This document shows, piece by piece, positions 9,705 to 16,841 of a stretch of 64,000 nucleotides of DNA. Made by a program: the position numbers and the translations under genes. The notes under the pieces are model-generated. The model saw only the letters and a list, made by a program, of their open reading frames with translations, was not told the origin of the DNA and ran no database searches. The stretch comes from Archangium sp. (GTDB lineage: Bacteria > Myxococcota > Myxococcia > Myxococcales > Myxococcaceae), in the NCBI GenBank assembly GCA_030681645.1, contig JAUXRX010000002.1:62001-126000 (forward strand), written 5' to 3'. Position 1 is the first letter of the stretch; every line of letters starts with the position of its first letter.

Positions 9705-10520
9705 CTACGCAGCTTCCTGCAGCTCGGTGAACTCGCCGTCGTCGTTCACCGACGCCAGGTAGCGCGCGAGGAACGACTTCGTCTTCAGCTCGACCTGGCG
9801 CACGCGCTCGCGCGAGACGCCCCAGCGCTGGCCCAGCTCCTCGAGGGTGCGCGGCTTGTCCTGCGTGAGGCGCTCCTGGAGGATGTCCCAACCCAGGTCA
9901 CCCAGGCGGCGACGCACGCGCTGCAGGGCCACCGAGACCTCTTCGTCGCGCTCGAGCGCGAGGAACGACTGGTCGGGCGTCGGGCCCGCGTCTTCCAGGC
10001 GATCGACGTAGGTGCTTTCCGACTCGTCATCGAGCGGCGCGTCGAGCGAGAAGTCGCTCATCGAGATGCGCTCGTGCTCGCCACCGCGCACGTGGCTGCG
10101 GTTGTCCTTGAGGTAGCGCGTGATGTACGCGCGGATCCACCAGACGGCGTAGGTGGCGAAGCGCACGTTCTTCTTCGAGTCGAAGTGCTCGATGGCCTTC
10201 ATCAGGCCCACGTTGCCTTCCTGGATCAGGTCGTCCAGGCGGGCGCCGCGGCTGGCGAACTTCTTCGCCACCGCCACCACGAAGGGCAGGTTGGAGCGGG
10301 CGAGGTGCGTACGCGCCGCCTCGTCACCCTTCCGGGCGCGCTTGCTCAGCTCATATTCTTCTTCGCGGGTCAGCTGCTTGTGGCCACCCAGGTTCCGCAG
10401 GTAGCTCGAGAGCCCATCGCGTTCGGTCGTTCGCATCTTCTTCTCCTCTTCGCCGAACAATGTTTGTTCAGTGTTGAGTTGAAGATGCTCGCTGAGAGAA
10501 ACGGTTTCGAAGAAACTCAT
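9705..10520 (-). CDS. RpoH-type alternative sigma-70 factor
   Basis: The product is 271 residues. Region 1.2 looks like LSSYLRNLGGHKQLTREEE, region 2 contains SNLPFVVAVAKKF, DDLIQEGNVGLMKAIEHFD and FATYAVWWIRAYI, and region 4 ends with the helix-turn-helix TLEELGQRWGVSRERVRQVE. The length and region 4 fit group 3 RpoH-like factors, including the myxobacterial SigB/SigC type. The strict RpoH box is not evident, so heat-shock function is not assured. The ATG at 10520 is chosen over one at 10559 because GGGGAGG lies 5 bp before it. It is the last gene of a long leftward run. Confidence 0.8.
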   Translation of the reverse strand: MSFFETVSLSEHLQLNTEQTLFGEEEKKMRTTERDGLSSYLRNLGGHKQLTREEEYELSKRARKGDEAARTHLARSNLPFVVAVAKKFASRGARLDDLIQEGNVGLMKAIEHFDSKKNVRFATYAVWWIRAYITRYLKDNRSHVRGGEHERISMSDFSLDAPLDDESESTYVDRLEDAGPTPDQSFLALERDEEVSVALQRVRRRLGDLGWDILQERLTQDKPRTLEELGQRWGVSRERVRQVELKTKSFLARYLASVNDDGEFTELQEAA

Positions 10521-10619
10521 GGGGGCCTCCCCGCCTGGTGGGGTGATGGTTCGGGCCATGGGTGAGCAAGCCCGGTGCCGCGGCGACCCGTGGGGTCAAG
10601 CCACTGAACTCAGGCGATT

Positions 10620-11978
10620 TCAGTGCTCGTCGGGGAAGACCTTCCCCGGGTTCAAGATGACGAGCGGGTCGAACATGACCTTGATTCGGCGCTGCAGCTC
10701 AATCAGTTGGGGCGACTGCTCCAATGAGAGGTACTTTTTCTTCGCGATTCCGATGCCGTGCTCCCCGGAAATGGTGCCCCCCAGGCGAACGGTCTCTTTC
10801 ATCAACTGCTCCAGCGCCTGTTCGACGCGGGGCCGGTCGGCCGGGGAGCGGTAGAGGACGTTGGTGTGCAGGTTGCCGTCGCCGGCGTGCCCGTAGGTGG
10901 CGACGGTGAGCCCGAGCTCCTGGCCGATCGCCTTGAAGCGCTCGATGGCCTCGGGCACGCGCGAGCGCGGCACCACGATGTCTTCGCTGAACTTGTACTT
11001 CTGCAGCTCGCGCAGCGCGGGCGAGACCATGCGCCGGGTGGCCCAGAGGCGCTCGCGCTGATCGCGGTCGACGGCGATCTGGGGCTCGAGGCCGCCATGC
11101 TTCGTGGCGATCGCCGCCAGCAGGTTGAGCTCGGCGAACACGCCTTCCTCGGTGGTGCCGTCGACCTCGGCGATGATCACCGCCCCCGCGCCGGCCGGAA
11201 AGGGCACGCCCTTCCCCTTCACCGCGTCGAGCGCCACGTCGTCGAGCAGCTCGAGGCAGCGCGGCAACAGCCCGCCCAGCAGCACCGCGTTCACGGCCCG
11301 GGCGGCGGCGAGCACGTCGGTGAAGGCGATGAGCACGGTCATCACCACGTTCGGCTTCGGCAACAGCTTGACGGTGATCTCGGTGGCGACGCCCAGGGTG
11401 CCCTCGGAGCCGACGAAGAGCCCGACCAGGTCGTACCCGGCCACGCCCTTGATGGTCTGGCGCCCGGCGCGCAGCAGCTCGCCCGTGGGCAGCACCCACT
11501 CGAGGCCCAGCACGTAGTCGCGCGTCACGCCGTACTTGAGCGCCGAAGGCCCGCCCGCGTTCTCGGCGATGTTGCCGCCCAGCGTGCACGACGGCGCCGA
11601 GTTCGGATCGGGCGGATAGAACAGGCCGGCCGCTTCGACGGCGCGCTGGAAGTCTCCGAGCACCACGCCGGGCTGCACGGTGGCGGTCAGATCCTCCGGG
11701 CGGATGGCGATGATCCGGTTGAGCCGCTCGAGCGACATCGAGACGCCGCCGTGAATGGGCAGCGAGCCCCCGCTCTTCCCGGTGCGCGCCGCCACGGGGG
11801 TGAGGGGCACCCGGTGCGTGTTGCACGCGCGAACGACCTGCTGCACCTCGGCCGCGTCCTTCGGGAACACCACCAGCGCGGGCTTGAAGTCACCCTGGTC
11901 CGACTCGTCGTGGCCGTAGGTCGCGAGCGTCGCGTCGTCGTCGCGGACCTCGAGCCCCTGGAGCGCGTCGCGGATCAT
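10620..11978 (-). CDS. FAD-linked oxidase, glycolate/lactate dehydrogenase (GlcD) type
   Basis: The 452-residue protein has the FAD-binding PCMH fold with CTLGGNIAENAGG (flavin loop) and SEGTLGVATE, and a C-terminal FAD-linked oxidase domain with YGHAGDGNLHTN and GEHGIGIAKKK, where the His residues contact the hydroxy-acid substrate. Family members oxidise D-2-hydroxy acids such as glycolate or D-lactate. The substrate here is unknown. Its ATG (11978-11976) overlaps the folE stop (11977-11975), so translation is probably coupled. No Fe-S GlcF partner is adjacent. Confidence 0.85.
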   Translation of the reverse strand: MIRDALQGLEVRDDDATLATYGHDESDQGDFKPALVVFPKDAAEVQQVVRACNTHRVPLTPVAARTGKSGGSLPIHGGVSMSLERLNRIIAIRPEDLTATVQPGVVLGDFQRAVEAAGLFYPPDPNSAPSCTLGGNIAENAGGPSALKYGVTRDYVLGLEWVLPTGELLRAGRQTIKGVAGYDLVGLFVGSEGTLGVATEITVKLLPKPNVVMTVLIAFTDVLAAARAVNAVLLGGLLPRCLELLDDVALDAVKGKGVPFPAGAGAVIIAEVDGTTEEGVFAELNLLAAIATKHGGLEPQIAVDRDQRERLWATRRMVSPALRELQKYKFSEDIVVPRSRVPEAIERFKAIGQELGLTVATYGHAGDGNLHTNVLYRSPADRPRVEQALEQLMKETVRLGGTISGEHGIGIAKKKYLSLEQSPQLIELQRRIKVMFDPLVILNPGKVFPDEH

Positions 11979-12568
11979 TTCGGCAAGGGGGACGCCTGGA
12001 CCCGGGCCCACAGCTCGGCGCGCAGCGCCTTTTCCTTCAGCACGCCCTCGTACGCCTCGGAGAACGTGACGGCCTTGTGCTGCTCTTCGCCCCTGAGGCG
12101 GAAGCACGTCTGCTCGGCGCGAATGAGGCATGCCGCGCCCTGGCTCCCCAGCTCTTCCTGCAGGGCGACGGCGATCTGCCGGGCCAGCTCTTCCTGCAGC
12201 ACCAGGCGGTGCGCGAACACGTCGATGAGCGCGGACAAGCGCCCGAAGCCGACCACTTCCCTGCCCGGCACGTAGGCGAGGTGCGCCACGCCCGAGTACG
12301 GCATGAGGTGATGCGGGCACATCGAGCGGAAATGAAGGTTCGTCACCACCACCAGCTCGCGCTCGGACTTCTTCGAGACGGGAAAACGATCGGCGAGCGC
12401 GTGAGCGGCCGTCTGGGCGTAGCCCTCGAGGAACTCGTCGGCCCAGGCCTCGGTGACGCGAGCCGGAGTCTCGCGCAGGTTGGGATCTCGGGGGTTGAGC
12501 CCGGCGGCGCGCAGGAAGTCGGCGACCGCGCGCTTCATCGCCGGCCTGTCGACTTTGCGCCTGGTCAC
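11975..12568 (-). CDS. folE: GTP cyclohydrolase I
   Basis: This enzyme makes 7,8-dihydroneopterin triphosphate from GTP, the first step to tetrahydrofolate and other pterins. The zinc-binding MCPHHLMPYSG and the second cysteine in AEQTCFRLRG match FolE, as do GFGRLSALI and LQEELARQIA. I use the GTG at 12568, whose GTGA overlaps the queD stop, because the family alignment begins at the VDRPAMKRAV segment. An ATG at 12538 would remove ten residues. The protein has 197 residues. It is flanked by queD and a FolB domain gene, so the operon handles pterins. Confidence 0.9.
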   Translation of the reverse strand: MTRRKVDRPAMKRAVADFLRAAGLNPRDPNLRETPARVTEAWADEFLEGYAQTAAHALADRFPVSKKSERELVVVTNLHFRSMCPHHLMPYSGVAHLAYVPGREVVGFGRLSALIDVFAHRLVLQEELARQIAVALQEELGSQGAACLIRAEQTCFRLRGEEQHKAVTFSEAYEGVLKEKALRAELWARVQASPLPK

Positions 12569-12915
12569 TTGCGGTAGGTGACGCAGTATTCCGGGGTCTC
12601 CCACAGCATCAGCTCTTCGAGGCCGGGGACGAGCGGCTCGAGGCGTTCCCACATCCACACCACGATGTTCTCCGCGGTCGGGTTCTCGACGATGTCGTTC
12701 AGATAATAGTGATCGACCTTCACCAGCACCTGGTCCCACACCGTCTTCTTCACCTCGTCGAAGTCGCGGATCATTCCGTCCTTCGGTGAGGGCCGCCCGG
12801 TGAGGCCGACGCGCAGCACGTAGTTGTGGCCGTGCAACCGCTTGCAGGGCCCGTCGTAGAACGGGAGCTGGTGCGCGGCGCTGAAATGGAAATCGACTGA
12901 GAGCATCATCTTCAT
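12565..12915 (-). CDS. queD: 6-carboxytetrahydropterin synthase / PTPS family
   Basis: The 116-residue protein has the PTPS signature: DFHFSAAHQLPF with zinc ligand His, CKRLHGHNY with the catalytic Cys and two zinc His, and a late WETPEYC with the substrate Glu. It converts dihydroneopterin triphosphate into 6-carboxytetrahydropterin for queuosine, or acts in tetrahydropterin synthesis. It directly precedes folE, whose product is its substrate, and shares a GTGA overlap with it. Confidence 0.9.
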   Translation of the reverse strand: MKMMLSVDFHFSAAHQLPFYDGPCKRLHGHNYVLRVGLTGRPSPKDGMIRDFDEVKKTVWDQVLVKVDHYYLNDIVENPTAENIVVWMWERLEPLVPGLEELMLWETPEYCVTYRK

Positions 12916-12968
12916 GACCCGACGGCCGTACACCCACCGCTGGCCTGAGTCGAGAGCGCGCAGGCGGG

Positions 12969-13745
12969 TCACTTCGGCGACTGGAAGTCGGCCTCCACCA
13001 GCCGGACCGGGCCGGCGCGAAAGGTGATCGTCGGCCGGTCGGCGCGGGCGCCCTGCTCCACCTCGACCCACAGGCCGGGCGCCCCCAGCATGAACGACCG
13101 GCCCGCCGGGGTCTGACCCGACGGCCCGGGAGGCCTCGGCGCGGTGGTCATCGGCATGCCCAGGTCGAGCAGCTCGCTCTTTTCCACCGCCTCGCACGCC
13201 AGGCTCCCCGCGGGGACCCGATCGGTGGCGTTGAGCCCGACGCAGTGCAGCTCGGCGGTCGGCTTGTCTGCCTTCGGGGCGTCTGCCAGCTCGCACGAGC
13301 TCCAGCGCTGCCGGTCGAACTGGATCTTCGCGACGCCGTCGACGACCTTCCACTGGCCACCCAGCGCCAGCAGCCGCACGTCCTGGCTGGAGCTGTGCTT
13401 CCGCTTCGAGGGGTCGGGCTCGTAGTGGTACTGGCCCGCCGCGACGTGAGTGCCCCGCGAGCCGAGGCAGGCCCGGGCCGTTCCATCGGGGGCGAGGGTC
13501 AGGCGCAGCACGCCCGTGCGGCCCTCGTCGACGCGCAGCTCGGTGGTCACGAAGTGCGACGAGCTCATCTTCAGCGACATCGCGTAGTCGCCAGAGGCCG
13601 GGACGACCGGGACCACCGGCACCGCCTGGCCGATCACCCCGGGCGAGAACGTCGCGAGCAGCGCGGTCGCGGCAGAAGGCGGCGGCGGCTTCGCGCCCAT
13701 GCAGGCCAGCCCCACCACGCACAGCGCGGGGAACGAGCTCGCCAT
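12969..13745 (-). CDS. putative lipoprotein of unknown function
   Basis: This encodes 258 residues with a short hydrophobic N-terminus ending in VVGLAC, a plausible but imperfect lipobox. A beta-rich region follows with several Cys, and a late segment containing RSFMLGAPGLWVEVEQG. No family is recognised. The ATG shares its A with the stop of the FolB-cupin gene (TGATG), so the two are translationally coupled. It sits among pterin genes, but nothing in the sequence suggests an enzymatic role. It is probably at the cell surface or in the periplasm. Confidence 0.6.
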   Translation of the reverse strand: MASSFPALCVVGLACMGAKPPPPSAATALLATFSPGVIGQAVPVVPVVPASGDYAMSLKMSSSHFVTTELRVDEGRTGVLRLTLAPDGTARACLGSRGTHVAAGQYHYEPDPSKRKHSSSQDVRLLALGGQWKVVDGVAKIQFDRQRWSSCELADAPKADKPTAELHCVGLNATDRVPAGSLACEAVEKSELLDLGMPMTTAPRPPGPSGQTPAGRSFMLGAPGLWVEVEQGARADRPTITFRAGPVRLVEADFQSPK

Positions 13746-14491
13746 CAGAAGAAGCGCACGGCCTCGGGGCGGGTGAGCTGAGAGACCGGCACCGGCACCT
13801 CGACCTCGTCGGTGTGGATGAACGACGGCCGATCGATGCACAGGAAGCTCTGCTCGATGTCGGTGATGTTCTCGTAGCGGTGCGGGAAGCCGCGCGGCCA
13901 GGTGTGGGCGACGCCCGCCTCTACGGGCTGGCCCTGCAGCAGGAAGCCGCTGCCCAGCACCAGCTCCGACTCGTCGAGGTGCTGGTGCACGTGCGTGGGG
14001 AGGGTGGTCTTCGGGTGAATGCGCTCGCGGTACACGCCGCACTCCTTCGTCTCGAAGATCACGTCGACGAAGCCGAACGACTTGGGCTCGGTCTTCACCG
14101 GGAAGTCCGAGCGATCGCGGTGGATCTCGAGCGTGGGCACGGCCGCGCCCGAGAGCGCCACCAGCTTCGAGAGGCACACGTCGACCTGTTCCACCTGCGG
14201 CCGCGGCGCGTCGAGGCTCGGCGCGGCGAGCACCCACGCGGCCACCGCCTCGGCCGCCGACTCGAGCAGGCGGAAGCGCGTGGCGGTGAGAATGAAGCGC
14301 AGCTCACCCAGCAGCCGCGAGTAGTCGATGGTCTGCACCAGCTTCCCGTGGCGCGCCGCCTCGCGGGTATCGAAGTGCAGCGTCACCGCGAGGTCCACGG
14401 GCTGCGGCGTGTTCCGTTCGAAGTCGAACAGGCCCACGATGCAGTCGAAGCGCATGCCGCGCAGGGAGAGTCTGTCGAGTTGCCGCTTCAT
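13745..14491 (-). CDS. folB: dihydroneopterin aldolase (FolB) fused to a cupin domain
   Basis: Residues 1-120 follow FolB: LSLRGMRFDCIVGLFDFER, QTIDYSRLLGEL and RFRLLESAAEAVAAWVL, the fold that cleaves 7,8-dihydroneopterin to 6-hydroxymethyldihydropterin and glycolaldehyde. Residues 130-248 look like a cupin barrel, with PTHVHQHLDESELVLGSG supplying His and Glu metal ligands and AHTWPRGFPHRYEN the second motif. FolB is normally about 120 residues and stands alone, so this is a fusion. It lies upstream of queD and folE and downstream of a pteridine-reductase-like gene. The FolB catalytic Lys and Tyr should be checked by alignment. Confidence 0.7.
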   Translation of the reverse strand: MKRQLDRLSLRGMRFDCIVGLFDFERNTPQPVDLAVTLHFDTREAARHGKLVQTIDYSRLLGELRFILTATRFRLLESAAEAVAAWVLAAPSLDAPRPQVEQVDVCLSKLVALSGAAVPTLEIHRDRSDFPVKTEPKSFGFVDVIFETKECGVYRERIHPKTTLPTHVHQHLDESELVLGSGFLLQGQPVEAGVAHTWPRGFPHRYENITDIEQSFLCIDRPSFIHTDEVEVPVPVSQLTRPEAVRFF

Positions 14492-14494
14492 TTT

Positions 14495-14545
14495 TCGGGT
14501 CGCTCCACTTCCACTTCGGCCAGCCGTCCGCTCCGCTCTTCACAC
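14495..14545. repeat. truncated copy of dispersed repeat element A
   Basis: CGGGTCGCTCCA and CGGCCAGCCGTCCGCT match the element found three times at 39343-39557 and inside purH and the LOG gene. This copy fills the gap before the FolB-cupin start codon. On the minus strand it can be read as ERSGRLAEVEVERP, the same frame as the coding copies. Confidence 0.6.
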
Positions 14546-14570
14546 ACCCCGCGCTTGGTATCAGCTCCGC

Positions 14571-15287
14571 TCAGGCGACGCTGAGGCCTCCGTCGACGCG
14601 GAGCGTCTGACCGGTGATGTAAGGGGCCTGGGCGAGGAACACCACCGCCTGCGCCACGTCTTCCGGCTGGCCCTCACGGCGCAGCGGAATGCGGGTGAGG
14701 ATGTCGCTGCGTTGGCCGAGGCTGGTCTGCGCGGCCATCGCCACGGGGCCCGGCGCGACGGCGTTGACCCGAATCGACGGGCCCAGCTCGAGCGCCCACG
14801 CGCGGGTGAGCTGATCGAGGGCGGCCTTCGACGCGAGGTAGTGCGCGAAGAAGTGCGTGGGCGTGTACGCGTGGCTGACGGCCATGTCGGTGATGTTCAC
14901 CACGCACCCCGCGCTCGAGGCCTTGAGGGCGGGCAGCAGCGCCTGGGTGAGCAGGAACGGGGCGATCACGTTCACGCTCAGCATGCGATCGAGCTGCGCG
15001 CGGGTGATGTCGGCGAAGCTGGCGTGCTCGTACGCGGCCGCGCTGTTGACCAGCAGGTCGAGCGCCGGCACGCGGCTGGCCAGTTGGGCGGGGCCATCGG
15101 GCAACGAGAGATCCACCGCCTCGACCCGCGCGGTGCGGCCGAGGGCCTGGAGCTCCTTCACCACCTCGGCGGCCTCCTTCACCGAGCGGTTGGCGTGCAC
15201 CACCACGTCATACCCGGCGCGGCCCAGCGCGAGCGCGATGGACCGGCCGACCCGTACGCCCCCTCCGGTGACGAGCGCGAAGGGCAC
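14571..15287 (-). CDS. SDR family reductase, pteridine-reductase-like (FolM/PTR1 type)
   Basis: This is a 238-residue Rossmann protein with cofactor motif TGGGVRVGRSIA, NSAAAYEH in place of the usual NNAG, and the YxxxK catalytic pair in HYLASKAAL. The Arg in the glycine motif and the HANRS segment indicate NADPH and are common in PTR1/FolM pteridine reductases, which make tetrahydropterins. Its place before folB, queD and folE supports this. The start is GTG, 1 bp after the stop of the preceding gene. A general SDR function cannot be excluded. Confidence 0.75.
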   Translation of the reverse strand: MPFALVTGGGVRVGRSIALALGRAGYDVVVHANRSVKEAAEVVKELQALGRTARVEAVDLSLPDGPAQLASRVPALDLLVNSAAAYEHASFADITRAQLDRMLSVNVIAPFLLTQALLPALKASSAGCVVNITDMAVSHAYTPTHFFAHYLASKAALDQLTRAWALELGPSIRVNAVAPGPVAMAAQTSLGQRSDILTRIPLRREGQPEDVAQAVVFLAQAPYITGQTLRVDGGLSVA

Positions 15288-15288
15288 G

Positions 15289-15939
15289 TCAGCGCACGAT
15301 CTTGACGTTGAAGTTGCCGGTCTTGAGCGACCCGTAGAGCCGCGCCCAGATCGGCAGGTAGCTCTCGGTGGCGCGCGCGCCGGTGATGTCGCCCACGTCG
15401 ATGATCTCCTCGGGCTTCCACCCGAACGCCGCGAGGATCGCCTTGACCTGGTCCTTCGCGCCCGCGTCGTTGCCGGCGATGAAGGTGTGGTGGGTGTCGG
15501 GCAGCTGCCGCGGGTTGACCATCAGCAGGCACGACATGGTGTTGAGCGCCTTGACCACCTTCGCCTTCGGCACGGCGCGCTGCAGCGCCTCACCGAGCGA
15601 GTCGGTGTTCGACACGAAGAGGCTGGGCGGGAAGCCCTTCGAGAAGTCGAGGGGGTTGCTCAGGTCGAGCACCGTCTTGCCCGCGCAGTTGTCTTCGCCC
15701 GCCATCTTGAAGGCCTCGACCGTGCCCGAGCCGAGCGTGGCGTTGACGATCAGGTCGCCGAACTTCGCCGCGTCGGCGAACGTGCCGGCGCTGGCCTTCG
15801 CGCCCGCCTTCTTCGCCCAGGCGACGGCCTTCTCGTTGTGGGCGGTGCGGCTGCCCATCATCACCTCGTAGCCGAGGTCGATCAGCTTCGAGCCGAGGGT
15901 CTCTCCGACGCTTCCGGTACCAAAGACGGCGATCTTCAT
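15289..15939 (-). CDS. F420/NADP oxidoreductase-like NAD(P)-binding protein
   Basis: The 216-residue protein starts with FGTGSVGETLGSKL, a dinucleotide-binding loop, and continues with MMGSRT and DLSNPLDF in the style of coenzyme-F420-dependent NADP reductases and the ProC-like F420 family. Many bacterial members of this family do not use F420, so the cofactor partner is open. It is part of the leftward operon between a Rieske gene and the SDR gene. It probably shuttles hydride between NADP and a deazaflavin or other acceptor. Confidence 0.7.
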   Translation of the reverse strand: MKIAVFGTGSVGETLGSKLIDLGYEVMMGSRTAHNEKAVAWAKKAGAKASAGTFADAAKFGDLIVNATLGSGTVEAFKMAGEDNCAGKTVLDLSNPLDFSKGFPPSLFVSNTDSLGEALQRAVPKAKVVKALNTMSCLLMVNPRQLPDTHHTFIAGNDAGAKDQVKAILAAFGWKPEEIIDVGDITGARATESYLPIWARLYGSLKTGNFNVKIVR

Positions 15940-15986
15940 GGGGTCTCTTTCGGTGGGTGGGAAACGGCGCCCGGGACCGTAATCCG

Positions 15987-16295
15987 TCAGGGCAGGCGGC
16001 GACGAGCCCAGATGCGCCCGCCCTCTTCCTTCACCTCGAAGCACTCCACCTTCGCGCCCTCGGGAAAGAAGGCCTTGCCCGTGCGCACGTCGAAGCACCA
16101 CGCGTGCAGCGGGCAGTAGAGGTGGTGGCCCTGCAGATCGCCGTGCCCCAGCTCGCCGTTGCGGTGCGGGCAGACGTTGTCGATGGCGTAGACGATGCCG
16201 CCGACCCGCACCACGGCGAGGTCCCGGCCCTCCGCGTGAACGACCCTGCGCGCACCTTCGGGCAGCTCAGCCGAGGCGAGCACGTCGACGAACAC
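15987..16295 (-). CDS. Rieske [2Fe-2S] ferredoxin-like protein
   Basis: The 102-residue protein is a single Rieske domain with the cluster ligands CPHRN and CPLHAW, that is Cys-x-His and Cys-x2-His spaced as in NirD and in ferredoxin subunits of ring-hydroxylating oxygenases. It would carry one electron at a time in the cytoplasm. The GTG at 16295 directly follows the stop codon of the isochorismatase gene, so translation is coupled. No oxygenase alpha subunit is in the window. Confidence 0.85.
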   Translation of the reverse strand: MFVDVLASAELPEGARRVVHAEGRDLAVVRVGGIVYAIDNVCPHRNGELGHGDLQGHHLYCPLHAWCFDVRTGKAFFPEGAKVECFEVKEEGGRIWARRRLP

Positions 16296-16841
16296 TCACT
16301 TCACCGCGGCGCTGATGGCCTTGAACTCGGGGCCCCCGGCCTTGCCCAGCGCGTCGAACAGCGCCGCCTCGACGGTCGTCAGCTTCGCGCCGGCGTCGCG
16401 GCACATCGAAAGGCCCGTCTCGAAGTCGACCTGATTGCGGGACAGCACGGCGTCGACGGCCAGAAACGGCGCGAGGCCCGCGTCTTTGAGCGCGCGCACG
16501 GTCTGGAAGACACAGACGTGCGTCTCCATGCCGACCACGAGCACGCTGGGGTGCGGCTCGAGGCGCTCCCTGACCGGGTGCACGAAGGCCGAGAACTCGA
16601 GCTTCTCGATGGGCGCGAAGCCGGGAATCAGGTCCTTCACCGCAGAGAGCGTGGGGCCCAGGCCCTTCGGGTACTGCTCGGTGACGATGATGGGCAGGCC
16701 CAGCGCCTTCGCCCCCTGGATCGCCGCGCGGGCGCGGTTGACGACGCGCTCCAACCGCTCGGGGGCCATGGCCGCGGCGAGCCGCTCCTGCAGATCGACG
16801 ATCAACAGCGCGCCGGCGGCCCTGGTGAACCGGTGCGTCAT
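16296..16841 (-). CDS. isochorismatase/nicotinamidase-family cysteine hydrolase
   Basis: This encodes 181 residues with the family triad: Asp in LLIVDLQERL, Lys in EKLEFSAF, and Cys in ETHVCVFQT. Members hydrolyse amides or ureido groups, or vinyl ethers such as isochorismate. The short form with HVCV resembles YcaC-like and eukaryotic ISOC-type hydrolases more than PncA, since zinc ligands are not obvious. Its ATG overlaps the stop of the TPP enzyme gene (ATGA). The substrate is unknown. Confidence 0.8.
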   Translation of the reverse strand: MTHRFTRAAGALLIVDLQERLAAAMAPERLERVVNRARAAIQGAKALGLPIIVTEQYPKGLGPTLSAVKDLIPGFAPIEKLEFSAFVHPVRERLEPHPSVLVVGMETHVCVFQTVRALKDAGLAPFLAVDAVLSRNQVDFETGLSMCRDAGAKLTTVEAALFDALGKAGGPEFKAISAAVK

